The notes under the pieces are model-generated. The model was not told the DNA's origin. It saw only the letters and a list, made by a program, of their open reading frames with translations, and did no database searches. 64,000 bases of DNA from Flavobacteriaceae bacterium (lineage in GTDB: Bacteria; Bacteroidota; Bacteroidia; Flavobacteriales; Flavobacteriaceae): contig JAKIUU010000001.1 of the NCBI GenBank assembly GCA_021647405.1, forward strand, positions 1-64,000, written 5' to 3'. The position numbers were made by a program, and so were the translations under genes. Below are positions 7,420 through 15,703 of the stretch, piece after piece; position 1 is the stretch's first letter; each line of letters starts with the position of its first letter.

Positions 7420-9111
7420 ATGAAAAAACAACTCATAGAGTGCGTTCCTAATATAAGCGAAGGACGTGACCGCGATAAAATAAATACCATAGCCCATAGT
7501 GTAGAACAAATTGAAGGGGTTAAACTCTTAGATATTGACCCTGGTAAAGCAACAAATCGCACAGTAATAACTTTTGTAGGCACGCCCCAAAAAGTAATTG
7601 AGGCCGCTTTTATTCTGATAAAAACCGCTGCCGAACTCATTGATATGAGTAAGCATACCGGCGCCCATCCCCGTTTTGGTGCAACCGATGTGTGTCCTTT
7701 GGTACCCATTGCCGGCATCTCTCTAGAAGAAACCGCCCAATATGCCCAAAAGTTGGGCGAACGCGTGGGTAAAGAACTCGGCATTCCTGTTTATTTATAC
7801 GAAAAAGCCGCACGAGAAGCGAAACGTCAAAATTTGGCCAATTGCCGTTCGGGCGAATACGAAGGACTCAAAGAAAAACTCGCCAACCCCGCGTGGCAAC
7901 CCGATTTTGGGCCGTCAGAATTTAACGACAGTGTTAAAACTACCGGGGCTACGGCCATTTCGGCCCGCGATTTTCTCATAGCCTATAACGTCAATTTAAA
8001 CACCACATCTGTGCGGCGTGCCAATGCCGTGGCTTTCGACATTCGCGAAGCAGGTCGTGTTAAACGTATTGACCATCCCATTACAGGGAAAAAAGCTTTA
8101 GATGCAGCCGGCAATCCGATAAGAATTCCCGGTAAACTCAAAGCCGTAAAAGGTATTGGGTGGTATATAGAAGAATACGGTATTGCCCAAATTTCGTACA
8201 ACCTTACCAATATTAGCATCACTTCTATGCATGAGGCCTTTGATGCCAGTTGTAAAGCCGCCGCCAAACGCGGTATGCGGGTAACCGGCTCAGAGCTCAT
8301 TGGGCTTATTCCGCTTAAAGCGATGCTAGACGCAGCCGATTATTACTTAAAAAAGCAAAACCGTTCTTTGGGTATTGCCGAAAGTGAGAAAATAAAAATA
8401 GCTATTAGGTCGCTTGGATTGGATGATTTAAAACCTTTCAACCCAAATGAAAAGATAATAGAATACGTTTTAGAGGGCGGTAAAAAACAGTTGGTAGATT
8501 TGAGCTTAAAAGCTTTTGCCGATGAGACAGCCGGCGAATCTATGGCGCCCGGAGGTGGCTCTATTGCAGCTTATGTGGGCGCTTTGGGTGTGGCTTTAGG
8601 TACCATGGTGGCCAACCTATCGGCACACAAACGCGGTTGGGACGACCGTTGGGAAAGCTTTTCTGATTGGGCCGTAAAAGGACAAACCTATAAAAATACT
8701 TTAATGGCTTTGGTTGACGAAGACACCCATGCCTTTAACAAAATTATAGAGGCCTTTAGGCTTCCCAAAACAACCGATGCCGAAAAGAATATCCGCTCAA
8801 AAGCTGTAGAAGCTGCCACCAAATACGCTACCGAAATTCCGTTTAAAGTTATGGAAACTGCTTACCAATCTATGGCGGTGATGCAAGCCATGTTAAAAGA
8901 TGGTTTACAAAATTCGCTTTCAGATGCCGGTGTAGGCATCCTTTGTGCTAAAACGGCTGTTACTGGCGCTTATTTTAATGTCCGCATTAATGCTAAGGAT
9001 ATTAAAGACCGCGCTTTTGCCGAAGACATTATAGCCAAAGCCGAAGCTATTTACAATAAAGCATTAAAAATTGAGGCCGATACTGTAAAGCATATCACCA
9101 CAAAACTCTAA
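7420..9111 (+). CDS. ftcD: bifunctional glutamate formimidoyltransferase / formimidoyl-THF cyclodeaminase
   Basis: The enzyme moves the formimino group from formiminoglutamate to tetrahydrofolate, then releases ammonia to give methenyl-THF, so it ends histidine breakdown and feeds the one-carbon pool. The 563 residues hold both halves: the transferase (about 1-325, starting LIECVPNISEG and with HTGAHPRFGATDVCP) and the cyclodeaminase (about 350-563, with MAPGGGSIAAYVGAL). The fusion resembles the animal enzyme and is common in Bacteroidota. The ATG sits 19 bases after a good -7 box. The stop is 3 bases before the next gene, so the methyltransferase is probably translated from the same message. 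Confidence 0.95.
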   Translation: MKKQLIECVPNISEGRDRDKINTIAHSVEQIEGVKLLDIDPGKATNRTVITFVGTPQKVIEAAFILIKTAAELIDMSKHTGAHPRFGATDVCPLVPIAGISLEETAQYAQKLGERVGKELGIPVYLYEKAAREAKRQNLANCRSGEYEGLKEKLANPAWQPDFGPSEFNDSVKTTGATAISARDFLIAYNVNLNTTSVRRANAVAFDIREAGRVKRIDHPITGKKALDAAGNPIRIPGKLKAVKGIGWYIEEYGIAQISYNLTNISITSMHEAFDASCKAAAKRGMRVTGSELIGLIPLKAMLDAADYYLKKQNRSLGIAESEKIKIAIRSLGLDDLKPFNPNEKIIEYVLEGGKKQLVDLSLKAFADETAGESMAPGGGSIAAYVGALGVALGTMVANLSAHKRGWDDRWESFSDWAVKGQTYKNTLMALVDEDTHAFNKIIEAFRLPKTTDAEKNIRSKAVEAATKYATEIPFKVMETAYQSMAVMQAMLKDGLQNSLSDAGVGILCAKTAVTGAYFNVRINAKDIKDRAFAEDIIAKAEAIYNKALKIEADTVKHITTKL

Positions 9112-9114
9112 GCT

Positions 9115-9759
9115 ATGCCCTGCCAACATTGCTGTGGTGCCAACCAACAATTCGACACCAAGAGTGCTAAAAAAGATTTAAAGCATTATTTAAAACGCGG
9201 CCCGCGTAAGCCTACCAAAAGGCTGACAGAGGCTTTTAAAAAATTAAATACCTATAATCTATCGTTATTAGATATTGGTGGTGGTGTGGGTCCTATCCCT
9301 TTAGAACTGATACCGCAAGGTCTCTCTAAAGTGACCGATGTAGATGCCTCTGAAGCTTATATTGAGGTGGCCAAAGCTGAAGCCCAAAATCGCGGTTATC
9401 AAGATAAAATAAACTATCATTTGGGTGACTTTATAGAGGTTCATACAGCTATTGAAGCGCACGATATTGTGACACTCGACAAGGTTATTTGCTGCTATCC
9501 TTACGTAGAAGATTTGCTAAAAGCCTCTTTACCTAAAGCCAAAACCTATTACGCATTGGTGTATCCGCAAGATAATTTTTTGGTACGTCTTGTTGTGTGG
9601 GGGTTAAACCTCACTTTAAAAATACGCGGCAATCCGTTTAGAACGTTTATACACGATCAAAAAGTAATAGACCGTCTTATTGCCAATGCAGGATTTACAG
9701 AAATTTATAGCGGAACTACTTTTTTAAGTTGGCAGATTCATCTGTATAAAAAGGGGTGA
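9115..9759 (+). CDS. class I SAM-dependent methyltransferase
   Basis: The 214-residue protein has a cysteine-rich start (PCQHCCGA), a basic segment with the YLKRGPRKPT pattern seen in this subfamily, and a Rossmann motif I LLDIGGGVGPIPLEL (about 56-70) followed by an acidic DVDASEAY. Catalytic residues for a given substrate cannot be read. It starts 3 bases after ftcD and is probably co-translated with it. That could be chance or could link a methyl transfer to folate metabolism. Its substrate is unknown. Confidence 0.8.
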   Translation: MPCQHCCGANQQFDTKSAKKDLKHYLKRGPRKPTKRLTEAFKKLNTYNLSLLDIGGGVGPIPLELIPQGLSKVTDVDASEAYIEVAKAEAQNRGYQDKINYHLGDFIEVHTAIEAHDIVTLDKVICCYPYVEDLLKASLPKAKTYYALVYPQDNFLVRLVVWGLNLTLKIRGNPFRTFIHDQKVIDRLIANAGFTEIYSGTTFLSWQIHLYKKG

Positions 9760-9989
9760 AATGATGGATTCTGACTTTGGTAGACAGCATTTGAATAACT
9801 ATTTGACGTAATGGGATTGTCCCCTTGTATTCTATGATTAAAACAAATAAAAACATTGGCAGTCTTGGTGTAATTCTTAGCGCTCCTTGCGGTTAAATTT
9901 TAAAGATATTAGAGCTGTTAAAGTGAGATTCTTCATTAGGCCTTGCTTCAAGACTTTAATCAGAATAAATAATACAGAACAGGGAACAT
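9760..9989. other. gap between the methyltransferase and aroQ
   Basis: No gene is apparent in these 230 bases. A stretch near 9880-9900 (CTTAGCGCTCCTTGCGG) resembles a degraded dispersed repeat. The two flanking genes converge here, but no clear terminator with a T-run was found. Confidence 0.4.
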
Positions 9990-10412
9990 TTATTCAAACG
10001 ACGCTATCGCCAAATCGTAACTCTGCAGGCCAAATCCGGCAATAATACCTTTGGCATTGGGGGCTATAAACGATTTATGCCTAAAATCTTCGCGGGCGTG
10101 AACATTAGAAATATGGACTTCAATTACGGGTGTTGTAATGGCTTTTACGGCATCGCCCAAACCCACAGAGGTATGTGTATAAGCTGCGGCATTAAAAATA
10201 ATTCCGTCGAAATCAAAACCTACTTCGTGCAATTTGTCTATCAACTCGCCTTCTATATTCGATTGGTAATAATGCAAGTCGTAATGTGGAAATTTTTCTT
10301 GAAGCGTTTTAAAATAGTCTTCAAACGACGCTTTGCCGTAAATATCGGGTTCGCGTGTACCCAACAGGTTTAAATTGGGACCGTTTATTATAATCAGTTG
10401 CTTCTTTTTCAT
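9990..10412 (-). CDS. aroQ: type II 3-dehydroquinate dehydratase
   Basis: It removes water from 3-dehydroquinate in the shikimate pathway for aromatic amino acids. At 140 residues it has the size of type II enzymes, which form dodecamers. The N-terminal IINGPNLNLLGTREPDIYG carries the catalytic tyrosine and arginine region, NAAAYTHTSVGLGDA the substrate-binding loop, and VEVHISN-like IEVHISNVHAREDFRH the catalytic histidine stretch. It diverges from the recombinase gene with only 30 bases between start codons, so their promoters must overlap. Confidence 0.96.
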   Translation of the reverse strand: MKKKQLIIINGPNLNLLGTREPDIYGKASFEDYFKTLQEKFPHYDLHYYQSNIEGELIDKLHEVGFDFDGIIFNAAAYTHTSVGLGDAVKAITTPVIEVHISNVHAREDFRHKSFIAPNAKGIIAGFGLQSYDLAIASFE

Positions 10413-10442
10413 TTTGTAAAGATATTACTTTATTTTTACCCA

Positions 10443-11348
10443 ATGAAATGGCAAAACGCACTTAATGACTACCGGTTATACCTCAAAATAGAACGGGGCT
10501 TATCACAAAATTCAATCGACAGTTATAGCCGTGATGTTAAAAAGCTCATCGGCTTTTTAGAAGACAATGCTATGACTTTGTCGCCTTTAAAAATAACCGA
10601 AGAACACATCCAACAATTTATTTACGCTATCGCTAAAAAGCTCAATGCCCGCTCACAGGCTCGGCTCATTTCGGGTTTGCGCAATTTTTTTAATTATTTA
10701 ATCTTTGAAAATTACCGCGACAGCAATCCTACACAACTTATAGAATCGCCCAAAATTGGCCGTAAATTGCCCGATACATTATCTACCAAAGAGATTAACA
10801 AAATATTAGGGAAAATAGATTTAAGCACCCTTCAAGGTGAACGCAACCGCGCTATGCTCGAAACGCTGTACAGTTGCGGTTTACGCGTAACCGAACTCAT
10901 AAGCCTTAAAATATCCGATTTGTTTTTTGACGAGGGTTTTATCCGTGTTTTAGGAAAGGGTAACAAACAACGTTTTGTGCCTATAAATAAACTCAATCAA
11001 AAATATATTAACACCTATATTGGAGATGTAAGATGTCATATTGACGTACAAAAGGGCTTTGAAGATACCGTTTTTCTCAACCGTAGGGGACGTCAACTTT
11101 CTCGGAATATGGTGTTTATGGTTCTTAAAGATTTGGTTGTTAAAGCCGGTATTAATAAGCGTATAAGTCCGCATACTTTTAGACATTCTTTTGCCACACA
11201 TCTGTTGGAAAACGACGCCGATTTACGGGCTATTCAGCAAATGTTAGGGCACGAAAGTATTACCACGACCGAAATTTATATGCACGTAGACAAAAGCCAT
11301 TTAAAGAAGGTGGTGCAAAAGTTTCATCCGCGAAAAAATGAAACCTAA
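10443..11348 (+). CDS. xerD: tyrosine recombinase, XerC/XerD type
   Basis: The 301-residue protein has an N-terminal SAM-like core-binding domain (about 1-90) and a C-terminal catalytic domain. Visible catalytic elements are the arginine of CGLRVTELISL, the HTFRHSFATHLL box, the LGHESITTTEIYMHV histidine, and the nucleophilic tyrosine in IYMHV. Size and motifs fit chromosome dimer resolution. The ATG at 10443 was chosen because an upstream alternative adds an unrelated hydrophobic stretch overlapping the aroQ start. No phage or integron genes are nearby, so a housekeeping role is more likely than a mobile one. XerC versus XerD cannot be settled from sequence alone. Confidence 0.9.
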   Translation: MKWQNALNDYRLYLKIERGLSQNSIDSYSRDVKKLIGFLEDNAMTLSPLKITEEHIQQFIYAIAKKLNARSQARLISGLRNFFNYLIFENYRDSNPTQLIESPKIGRKLPDTLSTKEINKILGKIDLSTLQGERNRAMLETLYSCGLRVTELISLKISDLFFDEGFIRVLGKGNKQRFVPINKLNQKYINTYIGDVRCHIDVQKGFEDTVFLNRRGRQLSRNMVFMVLKDLVVKAGINKRISPHTFRHSFATHLLENDADLRAIQQMLGHESITTTEIYMHVDKSHLKKVVQKFHPRKNET

Positions 11349-11440
11349 CTTCTTTTTGAAATCAGTCAAGGTTTGACTCTAAGTGAAATTCTGGCTAGAA
11401 ATAATAACACACCCCTGTCACTATGTGACATCCCCTCTCA

Positions 11441-11458
11441 TCCCGATAGCTATCGGGA
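11441..11458. repeat. perfect palindrome TCCCGATAGCTATCGGGA
   Basis: An 18-base perfect palindrome sits between the convergent recombinase and rny genes, 13 bases past the rny stop. It may serve as a hairpin transcript end. A related stretch (CCCCGATAG) occurs at 61578-61587, which suggests a dispersed family. Confidence 0.6.
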
Positions 11459-11470
11459 GGGAATTTAAAA

Positions 11471-13039
11471 CTACTTCGCAATATTTACCGCACGGGTTTC
11501 TCTAATAACTGTAACCCGAACTTGGCCGGGATAGGTCATGTCATTTTGAATTTTTTGAGATATATTAAACGACAGCTCGGCTGCTTTTGTATCATCTACT
11601 TTCTCGCTTTCTACAAGAACACGCAATTCTCTACCTGCCTGAATGGCATAGGCTTTTTGTACACCGCCAAAACCAAAGGCAATTTCTTCTAAATCTTTTA
11701 AACGTTGGATATATGAATCTAAAACTTGACGTCTTGCGCCAGGTCTTGCGCCTGAAATAGCATCACACACTTGAACTATTGGCGCATAAAGCGATTTCAT
11801 TTCTATCTCGTCATGGTGGGCGCCGATGGCATTGCATACATCGGGTTTTTCGTTGTACTTTTCTGCCCATTGCATACCTAAAATAGCATGTGGTAATTCG
11901 CTTTCGGTATCGGGTACTTTACCAATATCGTGTAATAAGCCGGCGCGTTTGGCCACTTTAGGATTCAGACCGAGTTCGGCAGCCATCAAAGCACATAGAT
12001 TGGCCACTTCGCGTGAGTGTTGTAGCAAGTTTTGTCCGTAAGAGGAACGGTATTTCATACGCCCAACAACTTTAACCAATTCTGGGTGAAGACCGTGAAT
12101 ACCTAAATCTATTACCGTGCGTTTACCCACTTCAATTATTTCGTTGGTAATTTCTTTTTCGGTTTTTTTAACTACTTCTTCAATTCTAGCAGGGTGAATA
12201 CGTCCATCGGTTACCAATTTATGCAAAGACAAACGTGCGATTTCGCGTCTTATCGGATCAAAACACGATAAGATAATGGCTTCGGGGGTATCATCTACAA
12301 TAATTTCTACACCTGTAGCAGATTCTATAGCCCGAATATTACGTCCTTCCCTCCCAATAATGCGTCCCTTAACATCATCAGATTCAAGGTTAAAAACACT
12401 GACACAATTTTCTATTGATTGTTCTACGCCGACGCGTTGAATGGTATTTAGAATTATTTTTTTAGCATTTTGCTGTGCCGTAAATTTAGCTTCTTCGAGG
12501 GATTCTTGAATAAAAACCATGGCATCGGCTTTGGCTTCTTCTTTTAAAGATTCGTTGAGTTCTTTTTTGGCTTCTTCGGCCGAAAGCCCAGATATTACTT
12601 CGAGTTGTTCTACTTGCCTTCTGTGTAGCTTTTTAATTTCGGTATTTTTACGTTCAAAATAATCAATCTTTTTGGTGTAGTCTTCAATCTTTTGGGCTAT
12701 CTCAAGGTTGGCTTTTTTACTTTTATCTAACTGCTGAGAGATTTGAGATTCTTTGTCTCTTATCCGTTTTTCAGCCTCAGAAATTTTTTGATCTCTCGAC
12801 AAAATTACTTTTTCATGCTCAGTTTTAAGTTCTAAAAACCGTTCTTTGGCTTGAAGTATCTTGTCTTTTTTAAGTGCTTCGGCATTTACATTGGCTTCTT
12901 TTAGTATAGATGAAGCTTGTTTTTTGGCTTGTTTTAAAAATTTAGATGCCGATTTTTTTTCTATTATTTTTGCAATTACATATCCTATTGCCAATCCTAT
13001 TGCGACCCCAATTATAATGGGTAATATCATTTGTTCCAT
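11471..13039 (-). CDS. rny: ribonuclease Y
   Basis: This membrane-anchored endoribonuclease starts mRNA decay. The 522 residues show one N-terminal transmembrane helix (about 4-24), a long charged coiled coil (about 25-200), a KH RNA-binding domain (GREGRNIRAIESATGVEI, about 225-242) and an HD hydrolase domain with LLHDIGK and HHDE-type residues near 370-400. Length and order match the family. It is transcribed in the same direction as zapA, but a structured RNA with its own T-run lies between them, so rny is probably expressed by read-through or from its own weak promoter. Confidence 0.96.
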   Translation of the reverse strand: MEQMILPIIIGVAIGLAIGYVIAKIIEKKSASKFLKQAKKQASSILKEANVNAEALKKDKILQAKERFLELKTEHEKVILSRDQKISEAEKRIRDKESQISQQLDKSKKANLEIAQKIEDYTKKIDYFERKNTEIKKLHRRQVEQLEVISGLSAEEAKKELNESLKEEAKADAMVFIQESLEEAKFTAQQNAKKIILNTIQRVGVEQSIENCVSVFNLESDDVKGRIIGREGRNIRAIESATGVEIIVDDTPEAIILSCFDPIRREIARLSLHKLVTDGRIHPARIEEVVKKTEKEITNEIIEVGKRTVIDLGIHGLHPELVKVVGRMKYRSSYGQNLLQHSREVANLCALMAAELGLNPKVAKRAGLLHDIGKVPDTESELPHAILGMQWAEKYNEKPDVCNAIGAHHDEIEMKSLYAPIVQVCDAISGARPGARRQVLDSYIQRLKDLEEIAFGFGGVQKAYAIQAGRELRVLVESEKVDDTKAAELSFNISQKIQNDMTYPGQVRVTVIRETRAVNIAK

Positions 13040-13057
13040 AGTGTTTATATATAAAAA

Positions 13058-13211
13058 GCCTACATCAGTTTGGTTTATAAACTCCTGTTAAACAGGTTTA
13101 GAACTAACAAGTTGCTCAAGTATCTGATCTAGCCAGCGCGCTTTTACAACTTAGACTCATTCTTTTTAAATGAATAGTGTTGAGTTTATCAAACAATTTA
13201 CTAATGTAGGC
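13058..13211 (-). ncRNA. ssrS: 6S-like RNA in the zapA-rny gap
   Basis: The minus-strand transcript folds into a long rod. Its ends GCCTACATTAGT and ACTGATGTAGGC form 12 pairs including one U-G wobble; on the plus strand that pair would be a mismatch, so the minus strand is favoured. Inside, TTG/CAA, TTT/AAA and ATAAACTC/GAGTTTAT extend the stem. A central open region follows, with a small hairpin CCTG..CAGG on the 3' side, then an apical stem AAGTTG/CAACTT. Five U follow the 3' end, fitting a terminator. A TAAATTTA box lies 8-15 bases upstream. Shape, length (about 154) and position after zapA match 6S RNA, which binds the RNA polymerase housekeeping holoenzyme. The family name is inferred. 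Confidence 0.7.
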
Positions 13212-13237
13212 AGTATTGTAAATTTATTTTAAAGAAC

Positions 13238-13528
13238 TTATTTTAAATGGGCGTCTAATAAACTATTCAATTTTTCTAGTTTATTTTCGGCATCCATTTT
13301 TTCCTTTTCATTGTAAAGGTTTTTTACTTCTAATTTAGATGCAAATTGTAAAGCACTCATCGCTAGAACATCTTGCTTGTCTCTAACGGCATAATTTTGC
13401 TCAAATTTTTTAATCAGCTCATTTATCTTTTTAACCGCTTTTCTAATGCCCTCTTCTTCCTCAGTCTTCACTGTTAACGGATAAACTCTATCGGCAATAC
13501 TAACTTTTATTTTAAGCATTTCCTTCAT
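13238..13528 (-). CDS. zapA: cell division protein ZapA
   Basis: ZapA binds FtsZ and bundles its filaments at the division site. The 96-residue product has the family N-terminal beta part (KIKVSIADRVYPLTV) and then a long helix for dimer and tetramer formation (about 30-96). Length is typical. The ATG at 13528 was taken; a second ATG three codons in is equally possible. It follows the coiled-coil gene by 9 bases in an operon, and the 6S-like RNA and rny follow it. Confidence 0.9.
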   Translation of the reverse strand: MKEMLKIKVSIADRVYPLTVKTEEEEGIRKAVKKINELIKKFEQNYAVRDKQDVLAMSALQFASKLEVKNLYNEKEKMDAENKLEKLNSLLDAHLK

Positions 13529-13534
13529 CTCTTC

Positions 13535-13825
13535 CTATTCGCTAATAAGCGCTACACACTTATCAATATCACGAATAAGTGAATTTATTTTTTGCTTTGT
13601 TTTAAGTTTATCATCTTTGCTGCCTCCTATGGTGTTTGCTATTTTTAAGGCTTGAAATTTATCTTCTAAATCTAAATATTTTTGATTTTGATGAGACAAT
13701 TCTTCAAGCAAACGTCTATTTGTATCGCTAAGGCTTGCGTTATTTTCTTGTAATTTTTGGTAATTTTTTAACAAGCTCAACAACTTACCTTCCAACAAAT
13801 CAATCGTTTTCAAAAATCCTTCCAT
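13535..13825 (-). CDS. small coiled-coil protein, ZapB-like candidate
   Basis: The 96-residue product is almost entirely predicted helix with heptad-like leucines (LLEGKLLSLLKNYQKLQEN, LLEELSHQNQKYLDLEDKF), no signal peptide and no membrane segment. It precedes zapA by 9 bases under one promoter. Position and coiled-coil nature suggest a division-ring accessory protein that works with ZapA, analogous to ZapB, but homology cannot be shown here. The ATG at 13825 was preferred to a TTG one codon upstream. Confidence 0.75.
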   Translation of the reverse strand: MEGFLKTIDLLEGKLLSLLKNYQKLQENNASLSDTNRRLLEELSHQNQKYLDLEDKFQALKIANTIGGSKDDKLKTKQKINSLIRDIDKCVALISE

Positions 13826-13853
13826 CAATTCAAAGACTGTAAACTTATTCTTA

Positions 13854-13884
13854 CAAATCTAACAACTGTTTTACGATTTAACAA
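13854..13884 (-). promoter_or_regulatory. promoter of the coiled-coil/zapA operon
   Basis: The minus strand shows TTG (13882-13884), a 20-base spacer, and TAGATTTG (13854-13861), the classic Bacteroidota -33/-7 pair, 28 bases before the ATG at 13825. Confidence 0.65.
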
Positions 13885-13996
13885 GAGTTTTGATATCTAT
13901 TTTTTATAAAGCGATAAATTTACACGACTAAAGCTTTTAAAGCGCTTAATTATTTCTATTTTTACTTCAATTTTTTTTAACAGATTTTTAAAGCCA

Positions 13997-15694
13997 ATGC
14001 TCAGAAAAGGAATCTTCTTATTGTTGATATTAGTCGCATCAAATACATATTCGCAGAAAATATATCCCCAAAAATATTTTGGCAAACCATTAGACATTCC
14101 CTTTATTCTTGCGGGCACTTTTGGCGAGTTGCGCAGCAATCATTTTCATTCGGGATTGGATATAAAAACAAAAAATAAAGAGGGCATTCTCGTTAAAGCT
14201 ATAGCTGATGGTTATATTTCAAGAATAAAAATTTCTTTATGGGGTTACGGAAAAGCCATCTACATAACGCATCCCAATGGTTATACAAGTGTTTATGCCC
14301 ATCTAAAAAAATTCTCTCCAAAAATTGAAGCATATGTAAAACAAAATCAATATAAAAAACAAACTTTTGAAATTAAAATATTCCCTAAAAAAGGAGAATA
14401 TCGCATCAAAAAAGGAACTGTTGTGGCTTATTCTGGAAATACGGGTGGCTCAACAGGGCCGCATCTGCATTTTGAAATTAGAGATACCAAAACCGAAGAA
14501 CCTATCAATCCGATGTTATTTGGCTATGACATTGCCGACCATAAAAAGCCTGTAATCTCTAAACTAGTAGCCTATCCGCTAAACGACACTTCTCAAGTTA
14601 ACCAATCAAACTTACCTGTAGAAATCCAATTTAAACGTTTAAATAATGGCAATTATATTGCCGATAAAATTACAGCTTATGGCAACATAGGTTTCGGTAT
14701 AAAAACATTTGACCGTCAAGATGCCGCTTTTAATAGAAATGGCATCTACGATCTTTCTTTAAAAGTAAATGGGCGTCTTAAATACCACCATACATTAGAG
14801 AAATTTTCCTTTGACAACACCAAATACATAAACCTATTTATGGATTACAAGGCCTATTTTACTAAAAAACAAGCCATCCAAAAATGTTTTATAGAAGCTA
14901 AAAATAAACTTAATGTTTATGACAAATCACTTGGAGACGGACAGCTAAAAATTTCGGACAGTTTAAACTATACAACAAGCATTTTATCTAAAGATTTTAA
15001 AGGCAATACAGCTCAGATACTTATTCCTATTCGTGGTAAAAATGACAGTATTTTAGTCAAAAAACAGGTGGTTAAAACCAATTATTTTATTGACAACAAC
15101 CTGTTTAATAAATTTGATTTGAAAAATGTAAACTTGGCTTTTCCGAAACACACATTTTACAAAGATTTTTATTTGGATTTTAGAATTGGCAACGACACGG
15201 TATTTGTAGGTAGAAATACCCGCCCTCTTGACAAAAATTACACTTTAACTTTCTTTACAGATTCTTTAAAAATTGCCGATAAATCTAAATTGTACATCGC
15301 CCAAATCGTCAGGAATAAATATGCAAATTATAAGCCTACAAATTATAAAAAGGGTAAAATATACACTTCAATAAATACACTGGGCACATACATCGTTAAG
15401 CAAGACACCATAATGCCAACCATAGAATCTCTAAATTTTAAAAACAAACAGTGGCTAACAAATTATCACTTTTTAAAAATTAAAATTACTGATGAAGATT
15501 CGGGCATAAAAAAGTACAGTGCTACTATTGATGGCCAATGGGTTTTATTTGAATTCGATGCCAAAAAAGATATTCTGACTTACAATTTTGCTGATAAAAA
15601 GTTCAAAAAGGTAAAACATGAATTAAAATTAAGCGTTACCGATAATGTAAATAATACTAAAGTGTATATTGCAACGTTTTTTAGAAAAAAATAA
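13997..15694 (+). CDS. secreted M23-family metallopeptidase
   Basis: The 565-residue protein has a signal peptide (about 1-20, ending NTYSQ). An M23/LytM peptidase domain follows (about 45-180) with the zinc ligands visible in NHFHSGLDIKT and the HLHFEIRD box. The remaining 380 residues carry no motif I recognise and look beta-rich. M23 enzymes cut peptide cross-links in peptidoglycan or act as regulators of other cell-wall enzymes. The next gene, a TonB-dependent receptor, begins 9 bases later, so the two may be co-transcribed. The long C-terminal part could tether it to the outer membrane or to a partner. Confidence 0.9.
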   Translation: MLRKGIFLLLILVASNTYSQKIYPQKYFGKPLDIPFILAGTFGELRSNHFHSGLDIKTKNKEGILVKAIADGYISRIKISLWGYGKAIYITHPNGYTSVYAHLKKFSPKIEAYVKQNQYKKQTFEIKIFPKKGEYRIKKGTVVAYSGNTGGSTGPHLHFEIRDTKTEEPINPMLFGYDIADHKKPVISKLVAYPLNDTSQVNQSNLPVEIQFKRLNNGNYIADKITAYGNIGFGIKTFDRQDAAFNRNGIYDLSLKVNGRLKYHHTLEKFSFDNTKYINLFMDYKAYFTKKQAIQKCFIEAKNKLNVYDKSLGDGQLKISDSLNYTTSILSKDFKGNTAQILIPIRGKNDSILVKKQVVKTNYFIDNNLFNKFDLKNVNLAFPKHTFYKDFYLDFRIGNDTVFVGRNTRPLDKNYTLTFFTDSLKIADKSKLYIAQIVRNKYANYKPTNYKKGKIYTSINTLGTYIVKQDTIMPTIESLNFKNKQWLTNYHFLKIKITDEDSGIKKYSATIDGQWVLFEFDAKKDILTYNFADKKFKKVKHELKLSVTDNVNNTKVYIATFFRKK

Positions 15695-15703
15695 AACCGT
15701 AAT

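Noticed and set aside
10443..11348. Recombinase as an integrase of a mobile element
   Set aside because: Size and motifs fit chromosomal XerC/XerD; no attachment repeats, phage or cassette genes nearby.
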